Part shown: in pieces, positions 24,712 through 34,023 of the stretch
How the letters are laid out: every line of letters starts with the position of its first letter
Numbering within the stretch: the first letter of the stretch is position 1
Assembly (NCBI RefSeq): GCF_002954585.1
Contig: NZ_MSCI01000001.1
Coordinates: forward strand, 310,001-374,000
DNA: 64,000 bases
DNA from: Vibrio chagasii
GTDB lineage: Bacteria > Pseudomonadota > Gammaproteobacteria > Enterobacterales > Vibrionaceae
Direction: 5' to 3'
Translations under genes and position numbers: made by a program
The notes under the pieces: model-generated
Told to the model about the DNA's origin: nothing
Databases searched by the model: none
The model's input: only the letters and a program-made list of their open reading frames with translations

Positions 24712-27606
24712 ATGTATCTAAGAAAGAGCAGTGCTAAACAGATTCACTCTATTGGATATCGCGCGTTAGGGCTAACAATGCTTTGCTCTGGCTTATTGTT
24801 GAATCCAATTTCACAAGCCATGGCTAGTGAGTTCAGTACTGATGCGATAGCTCAGTCAGAAAGTGAATACTGGAGCACCTATAAGCTAGATATCACAAAC
24901 ACGGGCTCAGATAGCGCAGACATGCGTGAAGCTGTGATCGAATTTTTATTGCCAGTAGCGATTAACGAGATCAACTGGGCGTCGAACCACCTTTCTTACC
25001 CATCATGGGAAATCTCTCATACGACGCAAGCGGATGGGGTATTGAACGCCGTGACGTTGACGTTCCCAGAAGGCTCTTGGGTTGATAGTGAGCTGGCCTC
25101 TGGTGAATCTGCGGCATTGACTATCTCTTTCGGTGGTGAACTGACAGATCTGAATGCGTTTGAGAATTCTGTTGTGGTGAAAGTCGATGGCGAAGTGGTT
25201 CCTTCACCAGAGTTTTCACTGGATATTTTAGCGCCTGCTCAAAATTCAGTGGTTTACACAGGTACGAATATTGACATCATTACGGGTGTCGAAGGTGAGG
25301 GTGCAAGCAAACTCGAGTTCTGGGCAAACAGTACCAAATTGGGTGAGCAAAACGTTGTCGAAGGTACAACAGAATACCAACAAGCTTGGCTTCCAAGCGA
25401 AGTTGGTGCAGCATCGATCACTGTGATGGCTTTCAATGACAGTGGCGATAAACTCACAGAAAAAGCAGTTCAAGTGACGGTAGAGTCAGAATCGACGGCG
25501 CCAAATCCACCTGTGATTGAGTTTATCTCGCCAGACGCAGGCTCTTCTCACCAAAAAGGTGACAGCATCACAATTTCAGCGCATGTAACAGATGCAGACG
25601 ATGACTTAGCGACGGTTAAGTTCTTCGCTAACGATTCAGAAGTGTGTTCTCTTGATGCGAAAACGACCCAAGATTTTTCTTGTGACTGGACAACGCAAAC
25701 GGCAGGCTCTACTACGCTTCGTGCGGAAGCAAAAGATGACGAGCAACATGTCTCTAGTAAGAATTTAACCATCACGGTGACAGATACAAGCACCAGCTGT
25801 GGTGACATACCTCAGTACGAAGATGGTGTGGCCTATAACGTCGGTGATGAAGTCACTAACATTGGCAATATCTACTCATGTACGGTAGCGGGTTGGTGTG
25901 GTAACCCTGTATGGACACCTGGAACCGGTCATCCAAGTTATCCTGATGCGTGGAAAGATGCATGGGATGAAGCGGGTGAGTGTGATCCGAACCCTGTGCC
26001 AGTGGTGGACGTTCAATCACCGCAAGATGGACAGAAAATCGCACCTAACCAAGCATTCGAAGTTGTAGTCGATGCATCGGATGATACTGACGTTGCCCGC
26101 GTTGATGTTCAATTGAATGGTCAAGTGGTTGCGACATCAAACACGCCTTCACTGGGCGATACTTACACCATCACGGTGCCTGCCCAAGTTGAAGGCCAAT
26201 ACATATTGACGGTTGTTGCCTACGATGACCAAGGTGCGAGTGCGGAGGCAGCGCCAATTTCTTTAGCGATTACCGATAAAGACTTGGTTGTTTCTTTAGC
26301 ATCTCCTGTGGATGGTTCAAGCTACTTCGAAGGTCGTGCGATTTCGATCAAAGCAGACGCGAAGAGTTACGAAGGCGATATTTCCTCGGTTAGCTTCATC
26401 GCGAATGGCAACGAGCTGTTTAAAGACACGGAAGCACCTTATGAATATGAGTGGCTAGGTGCTCAGCAGGGTACATATGCTGTCACGGCGAAAGCGGTAA
26501 ATACGGACAACCAAGAGCAAACCTCTGCAACGTCTAACATTATGGTTAAAGAAAGCACAGGCGGTGGCGGCTTAGTCGATAACCCTGATCGCTCTATCAG
26601 TTACCTGACGTCTTGGGGGTTGAATGACTACCAAGAGCTGTTCAACTCAGAAGGTGATGGTTACCTATTGTCATTTGGTAAGTGGGACGCAAGCGGTAAC
26701 ATCACGATCTCTGATGGTATGCTAACACCACCGAATTACAATCCGGACTGGATGCCAACTCAGTACCTAGCATGGTCAACGCTCAAGCATGACAATGAAA
26801 ATGTCACCATGATGGTTGCGTTTGGTGGTCAAACTTACGAAAGCATTTGGTCGGCGATCAGTACGCCTGAAAGCCGTGAATCGGTTGCGAACGGGTTAGT
26901 TGATTTGGTACATACACCATTCCCTGTGTACAAAAAGAATCTAAACGCTGAAGAGGTGGAAGGCGAGTGTCTTGCAACACATTCAGACGGCAGCTGTGAT
27001 TACAGCAAGTACCAGTTAGCGGGTTATGTGCACATTGATGGCCTGGACTTCGACTTTGAGAAAGCGGCGCGAATCACAGACAAAGAGAACCAAGACTTGA
27101 CGGCTTTGATCAAGCTTATCCGTGAAAAGGTGGGCAATACGAAGGTTCTTTCTCTGACGACTTACCACGTAGGCGCGGATCCTGTTGAATGTATGGATGC
27201 AAGCGTGTTTGAAAACTGCTCTTACATTGAAGAGTCTGGCCGTTCATCTCACCACGGTGAAGTGATTGATCTGTTGAAAGCAACCAAGAACGACTTCGAT
27301 TTCTTTAACGTGATGACATACGACGCGGGTCGAAACTTCTTATATGAAGTCGCGATGGCAAACTATGCTGAGTACATTGGAGACAAGTCGAAGATTGTTT
27401 TAGGTAATACGATAAACAGTCAGTGGTCACCAGAGCCAGGTGGTAACTTTGTCGAAACGCGCCAGAACAATCTAGACCGTGCTAAATGGCAGAAAGATAA
27501 CGGCTACGGTGGCTTCTTTATGTGGGCGCTAGGCTATAACAACCAAAGTGTGAGCATGGCAGAGCAAGTGGATTACTTTAACGACATGATCAGCGTAAGT
27601 AAGTAG
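24712..27606 (+). CDS. GH18 chitinase with Ig-like and ChtBD3 domains
   Basis: A 964-residue secreted chitinase that cleaves chitin. A signal peptide ends near residue 40 (PISQAMAS). About residues 40-185 form an N-terminal accessory beta domain. Two Ig-like modules follow (to about 365), then a ChtBD3-type chitin-binding module near 370-435 (YNVGDEVTNIGNIYSC, DAWKDAWDEAGEC), two more Ig-like modules, a GGGG linker and a GH18 catalytic domain from about 630 to the end. The catalytic motif DGLDFDFE is at residues 776-783 (D776, D779, D781, E783). Several Cys pairs suggest disulfides. Monocistronic with its own terminator. Confidence 0.95.
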   Translation: MYLRKSSAKQIHSIGYRALGLTMLCSGLLLNPISQAMASEFSTDAIAQSESEYWSTYKLDITNTGSDSADMREAVIEFLLPVAINEINWASNHLSYPSWEISHTTQADGVLNAVTLTFPEGSWVDSELASGESAALTISFGGELTDLNAFENSVVVKVDGEVVPSPEFSLDILAPAQNSVVYTGTNIDIITGVEGEGASKLEFWANSTKLGEQNVVEGTTEYQQAWLPSEVGAASITVMAFNDSGDKLTEKAVQVTVESESTAPNPPVIEFISPDAGSSHQKGDSITISAHVTDADDDLATVKFFANDSEVCSLDAKTTQDFSCDWTTQTAGSTTLRAEAKDDEQHVSSKNLTITVTDTSTSCGDIPQYEDGVAYNVGDEVTNIGNIYSCTVAGWCGNPVWTPGTGHPSYPDAWKDAWDEAGECDPNPVPVVDVQSPQDGQKIAPNQAFEVVVDASDDTDVARVDVQLNGQVVATSNTPSLGDTYTITVPAQVEGQYILTVVAYDDQGASAEAAPISLAITDKDLVVSLASPVDGSSYFEGRAISIKADAKSYEGDISSVSFIANGNELFKDTEAPYEYEWLGAQQGTYAVTAKAVNTDNQEQTSATSNIMVKESTGGGGLVDNPDRSISYLTSWGLNDYQELFNSEGDGYLLSFGKWDASGNITISDGMLTPPNYNPDWMPTQYLAWSTLKHDNENVTMMVAFGGQTYESIWSAISTPESRESVANGLVDLVHTPFPVYKKNLNAEEVEGECLATHSDGSCDYSKYQLAGYVHIDGLDFDFEKAARITDKENQDLTALIKLIREKVGNTKVLSLTTYHVGADPVECMDASVFENCSYIEESGRSSHHGEVIDLLKATKNDFDFFNVMTYDAGRNFLYEVAMANYAEYIGDKSKIVLGNTINSQWSPEPGGNFVETRQNNLDRAKWQKDNGYGGFFMWALGYNNQSVSMAEQVDYFNDMISVSK

Positions 27607-27632
27607 TACTTACACAATCGTCTACTTGAACG

Positions 27633-27662
27633 ACGGAAGGCGCTTATGCCTTCCGTTATTTG
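27633..27662 (+). terminator. intrinsic terminator after the chitinase gene
   Basis: ACGGAAGGC (27633-27641) pairs perfectly with GCCTTCCGT (27648-27656), followed by TATTTGTT. It is 27 bp after the chitinase stop. Confidence 0.8.
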
Positions 27663-27973
27663 TTCCCCAATCATTCTGGTCCCAAGATTCAGCTTTTGTT
27701 CCAAAAGCGGTTATTAGCGCTCCATAAAACTTCACATAGCATGCCCCAAAGTGTGTTGGCACGATTTGCCCCCTTTATTTGGATACATGCTTTTCATTAC
27801 TTGAACTCATGGCAGGAAAAAGTAAAGGGCGTGGATAAATTTAAAAATAAATTAATATAGATGAAAACCATCACCTTACATCGCATTTAATCTAAAAAAT
27901 ATATATTAAAGTTTGATTATTGATAGGACTTATACTTATATAATATTTTGAGTTCTCACTCTAGGGGGTGTTG

Positions 27974-28153
27974 ATGGATACGTTAGGTAAAGATTGCTTA
28001 TTGCAATTAGTACTTGAACACTTTCAGGAGGATATAGCAAAGTCCGTTAACTTTGTGACTGGCGAGGTTGGAGTAGCATATTCAGATTTACCACATAACC
28101 TTATTTTTTGTGTGAATTTATCGCTTGTCGAAAAAATTTATCCCACTAGCTAA
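27974..28153 (+). CDS. hypothetical 59-aa protein
   Basis: Begins MDTLGKDCLLQLVLEHFQED; acidic, no membrane helix. The ATG at 27974 lies five bases after AGGGGG. It is followed after 47 bp by the next ORF on the same strand, so the two may be co-transcribed. No family recognised. Confidence 0.5.
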   Translation: MDTLGKDCLLQLVLEHFQEDIAKSVNFVTGEVGVAYSDLPHNLIFCVNLSLVEKIYPTS

Positions 28154-28200
28154 TTCGCTTCTGTTTTAAATCGAGTAAAACGCTACCTCAAGGTTTAAAT

Positions 28201-28788
28201 ATGGTAACTGACAACTTTTTCTATAACGCTGAGTTATATAGAGACTACAGTGAGCTTGTGATCGAAAGGCAGATGCGGGGGAGTGATTTGCTTATTTGTT
28301 GTTTAGATACGGGTCAATATTACGATAGTTTTTCATTGGCAATGTTACATTCTTATTACGAACAAAAGACAGAGATGATCTCATCTGGTTTTTGTCGGAT
28401 TATGTCTTTGGTTGACAACAATAGTTTTAGAAAAATAAACTGTAAAGGGAACTTCAAAGAAAGGTTATTTAGTAACACTCGAGGTGAATTAGCTGAATAT
28501 CTAGAGTCTAACAAAGTTAAAATGAAGAATAGCCATTTTTCCATCAATCGAAAAATAGAAAATAAAATCACATTTAATAACTACGACCACGTTAATTTTA
28601 ATCAGTACAACAGTAGGTTAGATGCGATTGTTATCGCATCATTAACCAATGAGTATCACGATATTGTCTGTAAGCATGCTCATGACATCCTCATACCTGG
28701 AGGGCATGTTTTTATCTGTGATAACTCCCATGCCCCAGAACTTAAAGGAATGCGGTGTTTGAAAAAAGGGGTGTATGTTCGTGTTTAG
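28201..28788 (+). CDS. hypothetical protein, weak methyltransferase-like C-terminus
   Basis: A 195-residue soluble protein. The last third reads LDAIVIASLTNEYHDIVCKH, HDILIPGGHVFICDNS, which recalls the beta-4/5 and LxPGGxxxI segment of class I SAM-dependent methyltransferases, but no glycine-rich SAM loop is seen at the start. Three cysteines are clustered early (DLLICCLDTG). It ends before a strong terminator. Function not assigned. Confidence 0.6.
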   Translation: MVTDNFFYNAELYRDYSELVIERQMRGSDLLICCLDTGQYYDSFSLAMLHSYYEQKTEMISSGFCRIMSLVDNNSFRKINCKGNFKERLFSNTRGELAEYLESNKVKMKNSHFSINRKIENKITFNNYDHVNFNQYNSRLDAIVIASLTNEYHDIVCKHAHDILIPGGHVFICDNSHAPELKGMRCLKKGVYVRV

Positions 28789-28838
28789 ACGGATTTGCCT
28801 GTTGAGGCTCTTTTTGCCATTAATGGAATAAATCAGTT

Positions 28839-28877
28839 ATAGCAGTAGCTGCGTGAGCTACTGCTATTCGTTTTTAT
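28839..28877 (+). terminator. intrinsic terminator
   Basis: ATAGCAGTAGCT (28839-28850) pairs perfectly with AGCTACTGCTAT (28856-28867), followed by TCGTTTTT. Confidence 0.85.
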
Positions 28878-28915
28878 GCGTAGGAAGCTTCCGCGTTTCA
28901 AAGCAAATTCTTGCA

Positions 28916-30553
28916 TCATGCAAGTTTGAATCGGTTAATTGTACACATGAGATTTTCTGAGATACCTCTGAGTTCTCGGCTCGAATTAGCCATTTCGGTA
29001 GATTCACTCGACACTAAAGTCGCCATATCACTCAAGCTGGCTACGTTACGGTTTATTTCGTTCACGGTGAGTGTTTGCTCTTCAGCAGCAGTTGCAATGT
29101 GCTGCGCCATACCTTCGATCTTATTAACTTGCTTGTTACTCTCGTCAATCTTGCATCCTGCCTGCGCTGATAGCTCTGAGGCTTTATTCGCTTTATCAAC
29201 CCCTTGATGCATTACTGTAACGACATTTTCAGCGCCAACTTGCAACTTTTCTATAATATTTTGAATCTCAAGTGTGGACTCCTGAGTACGTTGAGAAAGC
29301 GTTCTTACTTCATCTGCTACCACAGCAAAGCCCCGACCATGATCACCAGCCCTAGCGGCTTCAATGGCGGCGTTGAGTGCTAAGAGGTTTGTCTGTTCTG
29401 CGACTCCTCGAATAACTTCTAGAACCGTATCCACATTTTTTGCATCAAGCGCCAGCTTCTGGACTGCTTGTCCTGCAGAGGTAATGACTTCCGCCATTTC
29501 GTTGGCTTCTATCACGTTATTTTGAATAATTGATGAACTCTTCTGTGTCTCCTGCGCTGCAAACCGACTTGCTTCATTTGCTTCAACAGTGCGCCCAGCA
29601 ACTTCCTCAACGGTAGCCAGCATTTCCGTCATGGCTGTTGCAAGCATATCCACGTCGTTTCTTTGCTGGTTAAGGCTATTATCTATTTGGTGAACCGAAT
29701 CAGTGAGTTGCGTTGCCGACGCTGATACTTGAGTCCCAATTCCCTGAATCCCGAGCATCATTGATTGAATTGACTCTACAAACTGATTGAAATAACGAGC
29801 CAAGAAAATCAGTTCTTTGCTCCCTTCTTCGGGAATACGTTGCGTTAGATCGCCTTCGCCTTTTGATAATGCTTTCATCGCAGCCAAAGTACGATTTATT
29901 GGGAGAGTGATGGTTTTGATGAAGTAAGCAACGATCAGTGACAGAACCGCTAAAATGCCTATAGCATAACCTATCGATGTCATCTCAGCTCGGTGAGTCG
30001 TCGCTTGTAAGGCCACCATATTTACACCAGAACCAACCATCCATCCCCAGGGCTCCAACATTATTGCATAACTGGTTTTTGGCTCTAGCGTCTGTTTGTT
30101 CGGGTTTTTCCAATGATAATCAATGAATCCACCACCACTTTTCGAAATACTATACATCTCTCTGACAAAATATTCCCCCTTACTATCTTGAAGGTCCATA
30201 ATATTTTTTCCTAAAAGAGAGGGGACGCCTGTAGCTATTTGCTTTCCTTCTCGATCACCTATAAAGATATAATTCCCATCATCAAATCGCATATTTGATA
30301 TGGTTTCCAATGCGCGAGCGCGTGCTTCCTCTTCGCTTAAATTTCCTATTTCACTCTGACTTTGATAATACCTAATAACGCTAACGGCGCTTTGAACTAG
30401 TGTTTTTACCCCTTTTTGATAACTTTCACGCACATGTTGGCGTGAGCTATCTATATTTAAAATGGTATTTGCGAGTAAAGCGATTGCAAACAAAGCGAGA
30501 ATCGCCCAAACTCTAATAGCAATCGATACGCTTTTTATTTCTTTAATTATCAT
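28916..30553 (-). CDS. methyl-accepting chemotaxis protein (single Cache sensor)
   Basis: A 545-residue chemoreceptor. One membrane helix near the N-terminus (IRVWAILALFAIALLANTIL) precedes an extracellular sCache_2-type domain (DGNYIFIGDREGKQIATG, FIDYHWKNPNK, EPWGWMVGSGVNM), a second membrane helix (YAIGILAVLSLIVAYFI), a HAMP region (LTQRIPEEGSKELIFLARYF) and the MCP signalling domain with the conserved tip EQTNLLALNAAIEAARAGDH. The GWMVGSGV motif is typical of Cache sensors for small organic acids. The ATG at 30553 follows AGGGGAT, so it is preferred over a GTG at 30580. Confidence 0.93.
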   Translation of the reverse strand: MIIKEIKSVSIAIRVWAILALFAIALLANTILNIDSSRQHVRESYQKGVKTLVQSAVSVIRYYQSQSEIGNLSEEEARARALETISNMRFDDGNYIFIGDREGKQIATGVPSLLGKNIMDLQDSKGEYFVREMYSISKSGGGFIDYHWKNPNKQTLEPKTSYAIMLEPWGWMVGSGVNMVALQATTHRAEMTSIGYAIGILAVLSLIVAYFIKTITLPINRTLAAMKALSKGEGDLTQRIPEEGSKELIFLARYFNQFVESIQSMMLGIQGIGTQVSASATQLTDSVHQIDNSLNQQRNDVDMLATAMTEMLATVEEVAGRTVEANEASRFAAQETQKSSSIIQNNVIEANEMAEVITSAGQAVQKLALDAKNVDTVLEVIRGVAEQTNLLALNAAIEAARAGDHGRGFAVVADEVRTLSQRTQESTLEIQNIIEKLQVGAENVVTVMHQGVDKANKASELSAQAGCKIDESNKQVNKIEGMAQHIATAAEEQTLTVNEINRNVASLSDMATLVSSESTEMANSSRELRGISENLMCTINRFKLA

Positions 30554-30580
30554 GGATTTATCCCCTAACCAAAAATTCAC

Positions 30581-31193
30581 TAACGTAAGAAAAAGATTTT
30601 ATATAAACTTAGAACTAGAATATCTTTATTTTTATATTATAAAATTAGCACATAAAAATTATTTAGTTTGGTGATTAATGTAAATTAAAGAATACCCCAT
30701 CACTAATGATAGATTGAATAATTGAACTGGTTGATTGTTAAGTTAATAAAATATATTTAAAAATAAAATTTATTTAAATTGAAATATATAACTAGCATTT
30801 TCAACATCTCAGAATGTAATTTTCTAGTTAAATATAAACTTCATTATACTTTTCAGTAGTTTAGATCCGGTTTACTTAATCACACCTTAGTCCAAAAATT
30901 TTGACTGTTTGATGCGATTTATTCATCATGTTAGCTTTCCAGGTTCCACGTGCCATACAAAAGACTTCGGTGTGATTTCTTTTTGCAAAGCCTCTATTAA
31001 CATCCAATTCAACAAACGCTTTTCTCATTCATGTAATTGTCGCCCTCAAGATGGCCCTGAGCTGTCGTAGTTTAGAGTAGGCTAGTCAACGCACCTTAAT
31101 ATGCATTCCATTGCATTTTTGCGTATAACTTACAGACAAATCTCAAAAAAAAGGTACTCTAAAAAAATCCATGTTGTTGGCGAGTATTTTTGT
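30581..31193. other. intergenic region, very AT-rich
   Basis: Very AT-rich (30600-30860), holding the chemoreceptor promoter side on the left. No gene, repeat or clear hairpin noticed. Confidence 0.4.
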
Positions 31194-31442
31194 ATGCGTA
31201 AGCTAAAAATTGACACGTTTTGCTTTGAAACTGGCGAACTAAAGGACAGCTTGTCGGTTCCTTTAGGGTTGGCAAAGCTGCTTGTGACACTCTTACCTCA
31301 AAATATATCGTCTAAATTTGACGAAAACGGGGAGCAATTAGAAGTATTAATCAACGAATTAAAAGACGTAAAAGCCGAAGGCATTTTATTTGAGTTGAAA
31401 GATGATGAAGGCAAAGAGCGCACTGTGTTTTCGGTGGCTTGA
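31194..31442 (+). CDS. hypothetical protein, 82 aa
   Basis: Begins MRKLKIDTFCFETGELKDSL, then PLGLAKLLVTLLPQ and VLINELKDVKAEGILFEL. The internal ATG at 31194 is preferred because the upstream extension is basic and unlike the rest. No family recognised. 90 bp upstream of an alpha/beta hydrolase on the same strand. Confidence 0.55.
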   Translation: MRKLKIDTFCFETGELKDSLSVPLGLAKLLVTLLPQNISSKFDENGEQLEVLINELKDVKAEGILFELKDDEGKERTVFSVA

Positions 31443-31532
31443 TTGGCTGATCAATAACAAGCAATCCGACACGTTTGGTGTGTGAAGTATGTATATGTTA
31501 AGTATCGTGTTTTATTGATTTCAGAGGAAGGA

Positions 31533-32303
31533 ATGAAAGAGTTTAAGGTTGAGGGCTGTAACGCGATACTCAGGTATCATGATCTTCCCGGTTCGGAAGT
31601 GCCTATTATTTTTATACACGGTATTGGCTGTGCTGCTTCGTTTGATTACCCGGCCGTTGCGGCCAGTGAATGTTTGCTTTCTCATCGGCGCATTCTTGTC
31701 GATTTATTAGGTTCTGGGTTTAGTGATAAGCCTGAGAGTTTCGACTACTCCATAGGTAGCCATGCGGCTTATCTTGAGGCATTCATTCAATCTTTGGGCT
31801 TGGATAAGTTTGTGATTTATGGTCACAGCATGGGTGGTGCTGTGTCGGTTGTATTGGCTGAAAGAGTTCAATCACAACTGCAAGCCTTGGTTTTGAGTGA
31901 GGCGAATCTTGATTCCGGTGGTGGCTTCTTTAGCAAGAAGATTGCGAGCTATACCGAGTCTGAATATGTCAACCACGGTCACGCTCAGATAGTGCAGTAC
32001 AGCATCGATGAGCCAAATACTCAGTGGGCAGCCAGTTTAGATGTGAATTCAGCAGTAGCGACATACAGGCAAGCTGTTTCTTTGATAGAAGGACAGGATC
32101 CAAGTTGGCGTGATCGGTTGTACTCTTTAAATGTAAATAGAACCTATCTATTCGGCAGTAAATCTTTACCAGACACCGATACCGAGAGGTTGAATAACCA
32201 CGATATAGCGATCAGCGTGGTTCCTGATGCTGGACATTCAATGGCGTGGGAAAACGCGAGTGGGCTAGCTGAAGCCATTAAGCGCGGGATACCAACAGTT
32301 TAA
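31533..32303 (+). CDS. alpha/beta fold hydrolase
   Basis: A 256-residue soluble hydrolase. The oxyanion strand is FIHGIGCAASFDYP, the nucleophile elbow GHSMGG near residue 100, an acid is probable in the later LFGSKSLPDTDTE strand, and the histidine is in DAGHSMAWENAS. The ATG at 31533 with GAGGAAGGA upstream is preferred over the longer frame from 31482. Substrate unknown. Confidence 0.88.
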   Translation: MKEFKVEGCNAILRYHDLPGSEVPIIFIHGIGCAASFDYPAVAASECLLSHRRILVDLLGSGFSDKPESFDYSIGSHAAYLEAFIQSLGLDKFVIYGHSMGGAVSVVLAERVQSQLQALVLSEANLDSGGGFFSKKIASYTESEYVNHGHAQIVQYSIDEPNTQWAASLDVNSAVATYRQAVSLIEGQDPSWRDRLYSLNVNRTYLFGSKSLPDTDTERLNNHDIAISVVPDAGHSMAWENASGLAEAIKRGIPTV

Positions 32304-32406
32304 CCAGTACTTACGATTATCGTTTATTACATCGTGTTAATGAGCTGCCGTTTATATAGCGAATTGGAATAGTTGTTGTTTTACAAAAACTCAAAAATGA
32401 GGTGTT

Positions 32407-32928
32407 ATGGAAAGAGTCATATCTAAAGATATAGTCCTAAAAAATCTGAAAGTTTCAGATGCTTTTGCATTGTTTAATGCCGTTGATTCAAGCAGGGAGA
32501 ACCTATCAAAATATATGCCCTGGGAGAAGAGTGTGGTCGATCTTGAAAGTGCGCGAGCTTATATTGAAGGTCGGCTGTACAGTGGTATCGAAGGCTCACA
32601 GTGGTTCGCAGTACACTTCAAAAAACAGTTTTCAGGCGTATTTGGTGTAAAGTCAATTCACCTCGAGACACGAATCTGCGAATTAGGGTACTGGCTTGCT
32701 GACAGTGCAACGGGGAATCGAGTGGTAGGGCAAATTTTGGAGGTTCTTGTTCCAACCTTAGCAAGCGAACAAGGAGTTAAAACCTTTGAGTTCCATTGTT
32801 TAGAGAGTAACCTGGCCAGTGTTAAGATTGCGAAACGTGCAGGTGCAACGCTGAAGTCTAAGGGGCAACACACACTGGATGTACCTGAAAAAGAGCAATC
32901 TATGTGTATCTATGCACTAGAGCTCTAG
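32407..32928 (+). CDS. GNAT family acetyltransferase, RimJ/RimL-like
   Basis: A 173-residue acetyltransferase of the ribosomal-protein acetyltransferase type. IVLKNLKVSDAFALFNAVDS opens the domain; FGVKSIHLETRICELGYWLA and the late NLASVKIAKRAGATLKSKG match RimL-like enzymes. Target unknown. Flanked by short intergenic regions. Confidence 0.87.
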   Translation: MERVISKDIVLKNLKVSDAFALFNAVDSSRENLSKYMPWEKSVVDLESARAYIEGRLYSGIEGSQWFAVHFKKQFSGVFGVKSIHLETRICELGYWLADSATGNRVVGQILEVLVPTLASEQGVKTFEFHCLESNLASVKIAKRAGATLKSKGQHTLDVPEKEQSMCIYALEL

Positions 32929-33093
32929 GCTTAATAAGTACTTTAGGATCCAACGCGTGGGATTTTTCATTCCATCGTTGGTTTTTGTGCTTCTAGGACT
33001 GGTGTTTCTTTGATGATGATTTCTGGTTTGGAGGTTAGTATTCTTTACCCAAAATAACGTATTCGCTTATTCGGCTATTAAGGAAGTAAAACC

Positions 33094-33450
33094 ATGAACA
33101 TGAAGGCGTTTTCTAGCTTGGTGGGTTTGTCGGCTCATACGCTTAGGTACTATGAAAAAATCGGTTTGCTTAAAAATGTTCAGCGTAATGGCAGTGGGCA
33201 CCGAGTGTATACCACGAAAGACGTAAAGTGGCTTGAGTTTGTCATTCGCCTGAAAGAGACGGCCATGCCACTCGAAGAGATATTGGAATACGCTCGATTA
33301 AGGGAGCAGGGCAGTAGCACGGTACTTGAACGTCAAGCTCTGTTAGAACAGCACAAACAGAGTTTAAAAGTGCATATTGCGCGACAACAATCTCATCTTT
33401 CCGCTTTGGAAGACAAAATTGACCTGTATAAAGATGGAAAAGTGCGTTGA
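33094..33450 (+). CDS. MerR family transcriptional regulator
   Basis: A 118-residue regulator with the N-terminal MerR helix-turn-helix (FSSLVGLSAHTLRYYEKIGL) and wing (RNGSGHRVYTTKDVKWLEF), then a coiled-coil dimerisation helix. No metal-binding cysteines at the C-terminus, so probably of the AdhR/drug-sensing kind. It directly precedes the carboxymuconolactone decarboxylase-like gene (58 bp), an arrangement common for this pair; autoregulation of both is likely. Confidence 0.92.
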   Translation: MNMKAFSSLVGLSAHTLRYYEKIGLLKNVQRNGSGHRVYTTKDVKWLEFVIRLKETAMPLEEILEYARLREQGSSTVLERQALLEQHKQSLKVHIARQQSHLSALEDKIDLYKDGKVR

Positions 33451-33508
33451 CTTAGAGTGAACTCTAACTTGTATGCTGCGCTCCTATTCAATACATAGGA
33501 GCAATACA

Positions 33509-33898
33509 ATGGAAACGTCACGTTTTGAAAAAGGGCTAGGACTACTTAAACAGATTGATGGTGAAGCTGGGCAAAATGTTATCGAAAGCCTACAAGGCAT
33601 TAGCCCCGATTTAGCCAAATACACCATCGAGTATCCTTTTGGTGATATCTATGCGCGCAAAGGCTTGGATTTGAAATCACGCGAGATTGCGACGGTGGCA
33701 GCGTTAACCGCACTAGGCAACTGCGCCCCGCAACTTAAAGTGCATTTGAATGCGGCGCTTAATGTGGGTTGCAGTGAAGAAGAGATCAAAGAGGTGATCA
33801 TTCAGATGTCTGGCTACGCTGGCTTCCCTGCTGCGTTGAATGGGATGTTCGCATTCAAAGAAGTGCTCGCTGAACGATCGGCGAAATACGACAGCTGA
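33509..33898 (+). CDS. carboxymuconolactone decarboxylase family protein
   Basis: A 129-residue CMD/AhpD-like protein. The family core is LKSREIATVAALTALGNCAPQLKVHLNAAL, with GNCAPQLKVH where AhpD-like enzymes carry CxxC. A single cysteine is present there, so peroxidase activity is uncertain. The ATG at 33509 follows TAGGAGCAATACA. Downstream of the MerR gene; a strong hairpin follows. Confidence 0.9.
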   Translation: METSRFEKGLGLLKQIDGEAGQNVIESLQGISPDLAKYTIEYPFGDIYARKGLDLKSREIATVAALTALGNCAPQLKVHLNAALNVGCSEEEIKEVIIQMSGYAGFPAALNGMFAFKEVLAERSAKYDS

Positions 33899-33921
33899 TC
33901 TGATTTTTAACGCTTGGCGCT

Positions 33922-33962
33922 CCACCACTTGGCACTTAATGCCAGTGCCAAGTGGTGGTTTG
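33922..33962 (+). terminator. intrinsic terminator-like hairpin
   Basis: CCACCACTTGGCA (33922-33934) pairs perfectly with TGCCAAGTGGTGG (33946-33958), followed by TTTGATG. Lies after the carboxymuconolactone decarboxylase-like gene. Confidence 0.75.
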
Positions 33963-33976
33963 ATGAAAGTCATTTT

Positions 33977-33999
33977 AAAAGGGCGCCAGTAACGGCGCA
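33977..33999 (-). terminator. terminator of the EAL gene
   Basis: On the minus strand GCGCC-GTTACT-GGCGC is followed by CCTTTTAAAA. It starts 25 bp past the stop of the EAL-domain gene and shares 19 bases with the hairpin at 23868. Confidence 0.65.
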
Positions 34000-34023
34000 C
34001 TCTAATCGGTTTACATTTATATG

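Noticed and set aside
27660..27860. 66-codon frame after the chitinase terminator
   Set aside because: Starts right behind the terminator, no ribosome-binding site and no protein-like pattern.
33713..34000. 95-codon minus-strand frame over the carboxymuconolactone decarboxylase gene
   Set aside because: Antisense to a well-supported gene and to two terminators.
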